Assembly (NCBI GenBank): GCA_947502305.1
Contig: CANMZA010000001.1
Span: forward strand, 62,001 to 126,000
Direction of reading: 5' to 3'
Source: an uncultured Erythrobacter sp.
GTDB lineage: Bacteria; Pseudomonadota; Alphaproteobacteria; Sphingomonadales; Sphingomonadaceae
Length of the DNA stretch: 64,000 bases
Shown: positions 7,120 through 14,878 of the stretch, piece after piece
How positions within the stretch are numbered: the first letter of the stretch is position 1
Layout: every line of letters begins with the position of its first letter
Program-made: the position numbers and the translations under genes
Notes under the pieces: generated by a model
Told to the model about the DNA's origin: nothing
What the model saw: only the letters and a program-made list of their open reading frames with translations
Database searches by the model: none

Positions 7120-10073
7120 AACCCGAAAGCCACGCCGACGCGCCCGCCCGTGCTGTCATCGGCGGTTGATCCGGCGACGCTGGCGGAGACGTAAACCCGC
7201 TCTGCCACGCGGGCGGCGATGGAGCCGGAAAATCCCTGTTCGCCCTGATAGGTTGAGACATTCGCGCTGACCGACAATGTGCTGTCCGGCACAATCATCG
7301 TGCCGCCCATTGCCATCGCCGCCGCGATCCCGCCGCGTGACCGTGTGTCCAGATCCTCCAGCTGAAACGCCAGACCGGTAATCCGCCCATCCAAGGCGGA
7401 GACGCTGCTGGATAGGCTGTCAAATTGCGCCTCGGTTATGGCCTGCAATTCGCGCATGGAAATGCCAACCGCGCGGACAGACGCCGCGCTGGCGACCGAT
7501 TGGCGGCCCAAGGTTCCGGCCTCATCAATGGTTACCACCTCAACCGGGCCGACTTGCGCCAAAGTGCTGGCGTCAATGTCACCGATCCGAACCGCTGTGC
7601 CCGCGCCGCCAATGGCAACTTGGTTTGCCGCAGTCGTCTCCGCATTCGCGCCCACTGCGGTTGATCCAGCGAAATTCGCCTGCGCCCGCGCACCCAGCGC
7701 CGTGGCGTTGGAGGCATTGGCCGCGGACGAGTTACCGATAGCGGTGGAGAGCAATGAGTTCGCCTCTGATTGCTGACCCAAAGCGGTGGAATTGGTGCCG
7801 GTCGCGCGGGCTGTTTGGCCGAACGCGACGCCTTGAGCGCCGGCCTGCGCCGCCGTCCCAAACGCCGCGCTGTTGGCGCCAAAGGCATTGGCGGATCGGC
7901 CCAAAGCTGTGGCGCTGTCGCCGGTTGCACTGGCGCTGCGTCCGATGGCGGTGGCGAAATTGGCATCGGCAAACGCGCCCGCACCGATTGCGGTGGAATT
8001 GTTGGCGAAGGACCGCGCATCTGCGCCGAGGGATGTTGAGTTAATCCCCTCCGCCCGCGCGCGCGTGCCAAACGCATTCGCGCCGTTTTGCGTGGCCGTG
8101 GTGGATACGCCGATGGCAGTGGCGCTTTCGCCCGAGGCCTTGGCGCCTTGGCCCACGGCAACCGCATTGGCCCCAGATGCGCTGGCCGCAGTCCCACCGG
8201 AATTGACCGCTAAAAATATGGTGCCTCCGCCCGCGCCAGACACATTCGCAATCGCCGCATTTAACTGCGCAACATTGACGCCGTCCGTATTCGCGATCCC
8301 GGCGGCCATGTTGCTGATGCGGCGTTGGAAGGAGGAGGAGCCAATGGAAAATTCATTCTGCCCTTCGGCGACGGAAAACGCCCCAATCGCAACCGACAAA
8401 GTCTCTTCAGCCCGTGCATTATCGCCGATTGCAATCGCGCCATTTTGCGTGGCGCTCGACCCGGTGCCGATGGCGACAGACCGAACGCCGCTTGATGATG
8501 CCGAATTTCCGCCAGCAAAGGATTGGCTACCTGCGGATGTGGCGCCTGCGCCGATGGCGGTCGAGGTGTCTCCGCTTGCATCCGATCCTGCGCCCACTGC
8601 GGTGCCGAAAATGGTTGCGCTTGCATTGCTGCCCACGGCGATGGCGGAATTGCCATCACCATTCGCCCCGGCGCCAATGGCCAGCGATTGAATGCCGCTG
8701 ACGGTGGTTGCGGTGCTGTTTAGTTGCCGGTCAATGACCAGTCCTTGGACCGAGACATCAACCAAAGCGGTATCAAGCGCATTGGTGATTGTTGTGTTCA
8801 ATTGACCGACATTCACCGCATCGGTGTCGTCCATACCGGCCGCGACATTGGTGATCCGGCGTTGATTGGATGAAGAACCAACGGAGATGGTGTTTGCTTG
8901 CGTGTTCGTGGAATTGGATCCCAGTGCGACGGATTCCGATGCCGAAGCATTCGCACCAGTTCCGATCGCAACAGCGCCTTCGGCCTCTGTTTCTGCGGCG
9001 TTGCCCAGCGCAATAGACAATGCCCCCACGGTTTGTGTGAATGCCCCGATTGCAATGCTGTTATCTGACCGGGCATCGGCGCTGAGCCCGACGGCCAATG
9101 ATTGCGTTGCAATCGAAGTGGCTCCCGCCCCGAAAGCCGTGGAACCAGATCCGCCTGATGCAGAGGCGCCCGCACCAATCGCGGTCGCTAGGTCGGGCGT
9201 TGCCGTCGCGCCTGAGCCCAGCGCGGTGCTTTGTTGTCCTGATGCGCGCGACAGGGCGCCGATGGCGGTTGCTTGTGCGGACACCGCCCGCGACAATGCG
9301 CCGACGGATACGCCGAGTTGCCCCCCAGCGAAGGCTTGCTGACCGATGACTACGGATTGGCTGAAATTGGCGGATACACCTTGGCCAATACCGACAGAAT
9401 TTTGTCCCCTGACCGATGCCGATCGGCCAATCGCAATTGCATCGGCTTCGCTGGCTAGCGCGCTGATGCCGATGGCGATTGTATCGGCGGCGGACGCGCT
9501 GGATGACCGGCCAATCGCGATGGTGTTTTCCTCTGCTGCCTGCGCCAATCGGCCAATCGCAATAGCGTCCGCGCCGCCGGCAATGCTTTGAATACCCACG
9601 GCGGTTGAATTGGTCCCCGTCGCATCGGACGCCGCGCCAATCGCGGTTGCGCCTGCTGCGGTGGCCTGCGCGGATTGGCCAAAGGCGCTGGCGTTGATGT
9701 CACTCGCATCATCACCGGCCTGCGCGAATTGACCGACCGCGGTGCCGCGATCTGCCACCGCGGTGGCGCTGTCGCCGACGGCTAGGCTGAAATCGCCAGC
9801 GGCATCGGTATCATTGCCCAGCGCGGTTGCATTCGCGCCGTCCGCGCTGGAATCTTCGCCGCATTCGAGGCCATCATCGGCGGTATTGAGCAGGCCATCG
9901 GCCCCTATGCTGGCGACACAAACGGGCAGAATATCGGCCTGGGCGGGCAGGGCGACGAAAAACGCCGAAGCCAAAGCTGTGGATGTGAGCAAGAGCGTGT
10001 TAGAAACGCGGCCAGAGGTCTTGCCAGAAACAAAGACGCGCGTTTGAATGCGTGAAAGACCGAACCTATTCAT
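7116..10073 (-). CDS. YadA-like trimeric autotransporter adhesin
   Basis: Type Vc autotransporter: a trimeric surface adhesin that exports its own passenger through a 12-strand barrel formed by three C-termini. The 985 residues comprise an extended signal sequence ending ALPAQA (about 1-46), a long head built of about 14-residue left-handed beta-roll repeats of the AIGxxAxAxGxxS type, two neck motifs near residues 404 and 581 (each QRRI-N-AAGxxxTDxVNVxQLN-like), a second head block, a short coiled-coil (RELQAITEAQFDSLSSSVSALDG), and a YadA anchor ending VGVAFGF. The repeats produce many spurious plus-strand open frames. Such genes often vary in repeat number between strains. Confidence 0.95.
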   Translation of the reverse strand: MNRFGLSRIQTRVFVSGKTSGRVSNTLLLTSTALASAFFVALPAQADILPVCVASIGADGLLNTADDGLECGEDSSADGANATALGNDTDAAGDFSLAVGDSATAVADRGTAVGQFAQAGDDASDINASAFGQSAQATAAGATAIGAASDATGTNSTAVGIQSIAGGADAIAIGRLAQAAEENTIAIGRSSSASAADTIAIGISALASEADAIAIGRSASVRGQNSVGIGQGVSANFSQSVVIGQQAFAGGQLGVSVGALSRAVSAQATAIGALSRASGQQSTALGSGATATPDLATAIGAGASASGGSGSTAFGAGATSIATQSLAVGLSADARSDNSIAIGAFTQTVGALSIALGNAAETEAEGAVAIGTGANASASESVALGSNSTNTQANTISVGSSSNQRRITNVAAGMDDTDAVNVGQLNTTITNALDTALVDVSVQGLVIDRQLNSTATTVSGIQSLAIGAGANGDGNSAIAVGSNASATIFGTAVGAGSDASGDTSTAIGAGATSAGSQSFAGGNSASSSGVRSVAIGTGSSATQNGAIAIGDNARAEETLSVAIGAFSVAEGQNEFSIGSSSFQRRISNMAAGIANTDGVNVAQLNAAIANVSGAGGGTIFLAVNSGGTAASASGANAVAVGQGAKASGESATAIGVSTTATQNGANAFGTRARAEGINSTSLGADARSFANNSTAIGAGAFADANFATAIGRSASATGDSATALGRSANAFGANSAAFGTAAQAGAQGVAFGQTARATGTNSTALGQQSEANSLLSTAIGNSSAANASNATALGARAQANFAGSTAVGANAETTAANQVAIGGAGTAVRIGDIDASTLAQVGPVEVVTIDEAGTLGRQSVASAASVRAVGISMRELQAITEAQFDSLSSSVSALDGRITGLAFQLEDLDTRSRGGIAAAMAMGGTMIVPDSTLSVSANVSTYQGEQGFSGSIAARVAERVYVSASVAGSTADDSTGGRVGVAFGF

Positions 10074-10231
10074 GATAAACCCCGTTTAAAACTAACCTCG
10101 AAAGCAGCGTCAGAAAATCGGCAACATTTCTGAACTGTCACGTGGCATTCGTATATTATGATTTGGGGTGATGAAAGTGTATAAGTGCTTATGCAAAAAG
10201 TACTATTCTATCCAAGCAAAGGCGATTTGAT

Positions 10232-11209
10232 TTGAAGAGAAAGACGTTGTTCGGGCCAAGTGCTTTGGCGCATTTGCCGAAAGTTACTTTCCGCGCCTCG
10301 GCGCGCGCCGCTGTGGTTTGTGCCGCATTTGGCCTTGCATCTTGCTCAGACCTGTCGCCGCCGACATCTGCGATAGAGGCTGAGAGTGGCGATCAGGCCG
10401 CCACCAATACGGCAACATCCATCCTGAATGCCGGGGTGATGACGCAGATGGGCGCGGGCGCAGACGGATCGCTCAAATTCCTGTTCGATCCGCTTTACGA
10501 TGATCATTTCGGATCGCTTCAGCAAATGCCGCCGGAATTGATTGCGGCGATTGTGAGCGGCGCGGCCCCTTATGACGGGGTGGACGGCGTGTTTGTTAGC
10601 CATGCGCATGGCGACCATTTTTCCGCCCGGCATTTGACCGATATGATGGTGAAACAGCCGCAATTGCAATTGGCTGTGCCGGGGCAAGCGCTTGAGGCGA
10701 TGCGCGAAATGGACGGGTGGAGCGCGGATCTGGAGACGCGGATACATTCCATTGAACTGGAAAATGGAGAAGCCGCGCAGGCGTTCCGTTTCGGCGGGAA
10801 TGGCGCAGCAGACAGCGGCGCGATTGTGGAGGCGTTTCGGTCCCCCCATTCCGGCTGGCCTGATCGCCATGCCGCCACACATAACATCACCTTCCGCGTC
10901 TCAGTCGAGGGGGAGGGCGCGGCGGCAACCGTCATGCATCTGGGCGATGCAGACCCGGCGGCGGAGCATTACGCGGCGCTGTCGGACTTTCTCAGCGCGC
11001 GGCGCAGCGGATTGGCGATGGTGCCGTTTTGGTTTTACGGCGCAGGAATTGATCCGGCGATCATCACAGAGGTGCTGAACGCGCAAAGCTCCGTCGCAGT
11101 CCATGTGCCGGTGCGGGTTCCGGCCTATCTGGAGGATGGCGAGCAAAGCGAGGGGCGCGCCTATTTCAGCGGAATTGGCGAAGTGTTGGAGATACCCGCC
11201 ACGCGGTAG
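10232..11209 (+). CDS. MBL-fold metallohydrolase lipoprotein
   Basis: Metallo-beta-lactamase-fold protein of 325 residues with an intact zinc motif, SHAHGDHFSARH (HxHxDH). It resembles UlaG-like or lactonase-type hydrolases; substrate unknown. The only reasonable start is a TTG at 10232 preceded by AAAGG. The N-terminus carries a lipobox (AFGLASC), so the protein is probably lipid-anchored. Other visible fold elements are RSPHSGWP and MHLGDADP. The gene is divergent from the autotransporter across 158 bp. Whether it acts with the other secreted MBL protein nearby is unknown. Confidence 0.8.
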   Translation: MKRKTLFGPSALAHLPKVTFRASARAAVVCAAFGLASCSDLSPPTSAIEAESGDQAATNTATSILNAGVMTQMGAGADGSLKFLFDPLYDDHFGSLQQMPPELIAAIVSGAAPYDGVDGVFVSHAHGDHFSARHLTDMMVKQPQLQLAVPGQALEAMREMDGWSADLETRIHSIELENGEAAQAFRFGGNGAADSGAIVEAFRSPHSGWPDRHAATHNITFRVSVEGEGAAATVMHLGDADPAAEHYAALSDFLSARRSGLAMVPFWFYGAGIDPAIITEVLNAQSSVAVHVPVRVPAYLEDGEQSEGRAYFSGIGEVLEIPATR

Positions 11210-11246
11210 CCCAAACGCGCTGCTTTCTGGCACCCGGCTCTGTCGC

Positions 11247-11276
11247 TTGACTCATATGACACAAAGTGAATATATA
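11247..11276 (+). promoter_or_regulatory. Probable promoter of the padR operon
   Basis: A -35-like TTGACT (11247-11252) is followed after 18 bp by TATATA (11271-11276). The -10 lies at the centre of the 42-bp palindrome, so a protein bound there would block RNA polymerase. Confidence 0.55.
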
Positions 11277-11294
11277 TTCACTTTGTGTCATATG
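11253..11294. promoter_or_regulatory. Perfect 42-bp palindrome, presumed PadR operator
   Basis: The left arm CATATGACACAAAGTGAATAT (11253-11273) is matched base for base by its reverse complement at 11274-11294, with no spacer. It lies 37 bp before the GTG start of the padR gene and covers the predicted -10. PadR dimers bind inverted repeats in their own promoters, so autorepression is the simplest reading. The arm is much longer than one dimer needs, which may mean two dimers or a cruciform. Confidence 0.8.
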
Positions 11295-11331
11295 GTGCGC
11301 GCTTTGATTGGCGGGGCTGCGGGAGAAGAAA

Positions 11332-11925
11332 GTGTCGTTACAGCACGCAATATTGGTGGCTCTGACGGATGGTGCCAAATCGGGCTATGATATCGCCAAG
11401 CAATTTGATGACAGCACCGGTTTTTTCTGGCGCGCGCGGCATTCGCAAATTTACCGCGAACTGAGCAAATTGAAGGATCGGGGCTGGGCAATTTCGGAAG
11501 AGATCGTTCAATCGGGCAAGCCCAATCGCATCCTTTTCTCGATCACAAAGGCCGGGCGCAGCGGTCTGGTCGAATGGTCCCGCCAGCCGAGCGACGTGCA
11601 GGAATTGAAGGATGATTTCCTTGTCCAACTCTATGCGCTGGATTCCATTGATCTGAAGGCATTGCGCGCCAATATCATCGCCCGCCAGGAACGGCACCGC
11701 GACCATATGGCCCGGTATCAGGCGAAGTATGACGCGCTCGAAGGATCAAGCGATCTCAATGATATTGGCCGTCATCTCGCACTCGAAGTGGCGATGATTT
11801 ACGAACGCGAATGGGCCGAATGGGGCGACCGCGCGCTGGAACGGCTTAGTCCGTCCGCGCTGGGGGAATTGGCGGGCGCAGATACATCAAACATTGTTCC
11901 GATTGGTGGGGGAGAACGGCGATGA
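11332..11925 (+). CDS. PadR family transcriptional regulator
   Basis: DNA-binding regulator of the PadR family; members respond to phenolics, drugs or other small hydrophobic ligands. The GTG at 11332 is chosen because GGGAGAAGAAA lies just upstream and the protein then starts VSLQHAILVALTDG, the usual PadR opening. Residues 1-80 form the winged helix (SGYDIAKQFDDSTGFFW, then IYRELSKLKDRGW and the wing PNRILFSITKAG). Residues 95-180 are the helical Vir_act_alpha_C-like dimerisation domain. The length, 197 residues, is normal. Its stop overlaps the next start (ATGA, 11922-11925), so it heads a three-gene coupled operon behind the palindrome. Confidence 0.9.
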   Translation: MSLQHAILVALTDGAKSGYDIAKQFDDSTGFFWRARHSQIYRELSKLKDRGWAISEEIVQSGKPNRILFSITKAGRSGLVEWSRQPSDVQELKDDFLVQLYALDSIDLKALRANIIARQERHRDHMARYQAKYDALEGSSDLNDIGRHLALEVAMIYEREWAEWGDRALERLSPSALGELAGADTSNIVPIGGGERR

Positions 11926-12452
11926 GCAAGGGCGCAAATGGCATGCCAGAAACATTGAGCCAGCGGCGGCGATCGCTGCTCGTGTTAAACGGCGTCGGGC
12001 TGCTTATTTCGGCGGTCGTGTCGGGGTGGCTGTATTTCTTCTTCCTGCTCGGCGCGTATGATCTGTGGCCGTTTTTCACCGATATTCCCGCCGAGATTCC
12101 GGGCGATAGACGGGCGTGGAACATGGCGCATATGGAGGGGATTACCAATGGCGCAATCCTGATCGCAATTGGCGCGGCGGGCGGCTTTATCCGGCTTGGC
12201 GATCGCGCGCAGACGGTGCTGTTTTGGTCCTGCTTGGCGTTTGGTTGGCTGTTTACATTGCCTGCGATTGCCAATGCGATGGCGGGCACGCGCGGATTGG
12301 AATTTGGCGGCGGTCCGTTCCCCGGTGATGTGACGCTCAACAATATCATCTTTGTCTTTGGCTGGCCCGCAATGATCGGAGTGCATATCGGTTTTGCGCT
12401 GCTGCTATGGGGCAGTTTTCGGCACTATAAACACATCACAGGGGGCGCATGA
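11922..12452 (+). CDS. Small four-helix membrane protein resembling styrene-oxide isomerase / hydroxylaminobenzene mutase
   Basis: Integral membrane protein of 176 residues with four predicted helices (about 20-42, 70-92, 100-122 and 138-162). The segment AHMEGITNGAILIAIGAAGG matches my recollection of the AHxEGxxNG signature of styrene-oxide isomerase and hydroxylaminobenzene mutase, where the His and the Asn six residues later sit at the haem b/active site. If so, it could isomerise an epoxide or hydroxylamine. The activity is inferred from that motif and topology only. It overlaps padR and the following gene by 4 bp each, so the three products are probably needed together. Confidence 0.6.
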   Translation: MSKGANGMPETLSQRRRSLLVLNGVGLLISAVVSGWLYFFFLLGAYDLWPFFTDIPAEIPGDRRAWNMAHMEGITNGAILIAIGAAGGFIRLGDRAQTVLFWSCLAFGWLFTLPAIANAMAGTRGLEFGGGPFPGDVTLNNIIFVFGWPAMIGVHIGFALLLWGSFRHYKHITGGA

Positions 12453-13345
12453 TGAATATCGCCGTATCCGCAGCCGCACCCGCTAGCTCACATCAAGACA
12501 TCGTTGTGCGCCGCATCCCGTTCAAATTTGGCGAAGGGATCGATCCGGTGTGGAACAAGGCGCGCCCGGAATGGAGCCACATGGTCAATGGCGCATCGCT
12601 GACCATGCCGTATTTGGAGCCTTTTCTGATCCGCACCGTACGCGAAGCGATGCAGCAGATTGACGATCCGCAGCTGATTAAGGACGCCGAGGGGTTCAAC
12701 GGTCAGGAAGGCGCGCATTACCGCAATCACCGCCGCTATAACGATATTTTGAAAGCGGCCTGCCCCGAATTGTCCGAGGTCGAAGAGATGATGGCTCAGG
12801 ATTACGCGGCATTTAACAAACGCAGTTTGAAATGGCGGTTGGCCTATTCCGCTGGTTTTGAGACGATGACGATTGGGATGACCGAATGGCTCATCCATCA
12901 ACGCGCCGCTTTGTTTGCCGGTGCGGATGCGAATGTCGCCTCCTTGGTGTTGTGGCACATGGTTGAGGAAACAGAGCACAAGAACGTGGCTTATGACCTC
13001 TATCAGCATTTGTTCGGCGATTATCTTGGGCGTTCATGGGGCCTGATTGCCGGTTCGTTTCACGTCGCATGGATGAGCCGAAAGGGGTATAAGCGCTTGC
13101 TAAAACGCGAGGGGCGCTGGCGCAGCGTCCGCAGCCGTTTGGCACTCTACGCGATGGTTGGCCGTTTCTTGCTGCACGCTTCGCCGGCAATGCTGCGCGC
13201 ATTGGTGCCGGGATACCATCCGGGCAGGGTCAAAGACCCCGATTGGGTGGCGCGCTGGGCGGATGCTTATGCAAATTTGCCGGATGGCGCGATCCCGCTG
13301 CTGGATACGGCGGACCCGGAAATACCGGCACAATTTGCATCCTAA
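12449..13345 (+). CDS. Predicted metal-dependent hydrolase (PF10118 type)
   Basis: 298-residue protein of the family annotated as predicted metal-dependent hydrolase (PF10118). Candidate metal-binding motifs are GQEGAHYRNHRRYN (near residue 89) and HMVEETEHKNVAYD (near 170); their E/H spacing resembles a helical di-metal site. No signal peptide. The biochemical role of the family is poorly known. The start ATGATG at 12449 overlaps the stop of the membrane-protein gene, placing it third in the padR operon. The convergent SRAP-like gene ends 9 bp downstream. Confidence 0.8.
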   Translation: MMNIAVSAAAPASSHQDIVVRRIPFKFGEGIDPVWNKARPEWSHMVNGASLTMPYLEPFLIRTVREAMQQIDDPQLIKDAEGFNGQEGAHYRNHRRYNDILKAACPELSEVEEMMAQDYAAFNKRSLKWRLAYSAGFETMTIGMTEWLIHQRAALFAGADANVASLVLWHMVEETEHKNVAYDLYQHLFGDYLGRSWGLIAGSFHVAWMSRKGYKRLLKREGRWRSVRSRLALYAMVGRFLLHASPAMLRALVPGYHPGRVKDPDWVARWADAYANLPDGAIPLLDTADPEIPAQFAS

Positions 13346-13354
13346 ACCGCTGCT

Positions 13355-14059
13355 CTAAGCGGGCGGCATATCCGCGCTGATTTCGGTTAGCTCGACCGGG
13401 GATGGGCGCTCTACCAAGGCGCGCGCGCCGCTGGATGGCCCACTTGAATTGGTGCCTGAATTGGCGCCTGAACCGGAACCCCATGCGCGGTGCAGCCACG
13501 TTTGATAGGCATCATTGCCCCACTCGCCGCCGCCCGGCAGGATCAGCGGCATGGAACGGCATCCCGCCGCCTTCGCCGCGCCCTTCGCATCCTGCATCAA
13601 CAGGGCAAAACCGGGCACGTCATCGTCTTTCCAAACCCCGGCCATGGCGAAGAGCGGCGCATCTTTTGGCGCAAACCAATGCTGCAAACGCCGCCCTTCA
13701 TAATCGGTCTCACTCCCCCACAGCATCACCGATGTGGCGGGGATTAAGCAGCGAAATTCACTGTTGCGCAGATTGCCGATCCAAAACGGGCTATCGATGT
13801 TGCGAATATGCGGGATCCGGCGCAGCGGATCATCGGCCTTAGGCGGCGGGCCGACACCCCAAAGGCGCGGAACTATTCTCGGCTCAAGCGGGGCATTGCT
13901 GGTGCGCGCGCCCGCGACAAATTCCCGCCCCGCCGTGATCACGGGGGCAAATTTCATCGGCGCGATATAGCCGCCTTGCCACGGATCATCGCCGCGCCGC
14001 GCACCAAAGTGGCGGGCAATGGCATCGGCGCCGCAATCAAGGCGGTAGAGATGCGTCAA
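13355..14059 (-). CDS. SRAP (YedK/HMCES) family protein lacking catalytic residues
   Basis: Homologue of the SOS-associated SRAP proteins, which crosslink to abasic sites in single-stranded DNA through Cys2. The best start is a TTG at 14059: GAAGGGA lies 7-8 nt upstream and the protein then begins MTHLYRLDCGADAIARHFGA, aligning with the usual MCNLYR start. Position 2 is therefore Thr, not Cys. The segment EFRCLIPATSVMLWGSE aligns with the region holding the catalytic Glu but has Leu there, and CRSMPLIL lacks the usual active-site His. IRNIDSPFW may keep the Asn. The C-terminus has a Gly/Ser/Asn-rich insert. It is probably a non-catalytic paralogue; alignment was by eye. Confidence 0.8.
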   Translation of the reverse strand: MTHLYRLDCGADAIARHFGARRGDDPWQGGYIAPMKFAPVITAGREFVAGARTSNAPLEPRIVPRLWGVGPPPKADDPLRRIPHIRNIDSPFWIGNLRNSEFRCLIPATSVMLWGSETDYEGRRLQHWFAPKDAPLFAMAGVWKDDDVPGFALLMQDAKGAAKAAGCRSMPLILPGGGEWGNDAYQTWLHRAWGSGSGANSGTNSSGPSSGARALVERPSPVELTEISADMPPA

Positions 14060-14212
14060 ATAAATCCCTTCACGCTGTAACTTTTCGCTATTGGCCAGCG
14101 AACACTGCGAAACGCAACTCAAAACATATTCAAACCACTCGCCGTAAGATTGGCCCAATCATTGGCAAATTAACGGGCGAAAATTTGGGCGGAATGCCCG
14201 GGGGAACACGCA

Positions 14213-14812
14213 ATGGAATTCACGCAAAAACGTAACGTCCAAATTATCGGCGGTCTGTTGATTTTGGCCGCTTTAACGCAGGCAATTTACACCTTTCTCT
14301 ACGTTCAAGAACTGGACGTGCCCCGGCAATTATTGTGGGGAACAGAAGGGGTGATCTTTACGATTTTGGCGGCGTTTGCCGGATCTGCATTGGTGGCATC
14401 GGCGCGCTATCGGCTGGGATTTGCGGCGATCACTGCCGCGGCGATCTTGAACGTGGTGCAGGTCGGCGTCGGCTTGACGATGTTTGGCCCGTTTTTTGAG
14501 GTCGCTGGCGAAGTTCCTGCATTTGAGCCGGCGGCTGCGGCGGTCGTCGCGTTTTCATTCATGGTCTATAATGCGGCCAAAATGCTGCTTGGCCTTGCGG
14601 CTTTGGTGTTTGGCCGGGCGATGATGGCAGGCGGTTCAAAGGCGCTTGGACGATTGACCCTATTGGTTGGCGGCGTGGCGCTGGTGGCCAACGGGATTTC
14701 GCTGGCGGCGGGCCGCGATGTGTTCGGCGAATTGCCGCTGGCGGGCGGCACCGGTGTTCTGGCGACAGTGCTGCTCGCGCTGTGCTTGTTTGGATCAGCC
14801 AAGGACGATTGA
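14213..14812 (+). CDS. Multi-spanning membrane protein of unknown function
   Basis: 199 residues, almost entirely hydrophobic, with about six predicted transmembrane helices (near 10-32, 40-62, 68-92, 105-130, 138-160 and 168-195). It has a short charged N-terminus (MEFTQKRN) and ends AKDD. The start at 14213 follows GGGGGAAC. I recognise no motif. It is monocistronic, divergent from the SRAP-like gene and 66 bp before the TPR gene. Confidence 0.7.
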   Translation: MEFTQKRNVQIIGGLLILAALTQAIYTFLYVQELDVPRQLLWGTEGVIFTILAAFAGSALVASARYRLGFAAITAAAILNVVQVGVGLTMFGPFFEVAGEVPAFEPAAAAVVAFSFMVYNAAKMLLGLAALVFGRAMMAGGSKALGRLTLLVGGVALVANGISLAAGRDVFGELPLAGGTGVLATVLLALCLFGSAKDD

Positions 14813-14878
14813 TACTCTCTCATCCTTGAATACTGTCTTCGGGTTGAATTCAAATCGTTAGTCGGTCAAGTTGGTCGC

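Noticed and set aside
7532..9715. Several open frames on both strands within the adhesin gene
   Set aside because: All mirror the periodic repeats of the trimeric autotransporter and show the same repeated low-complexity pattern.
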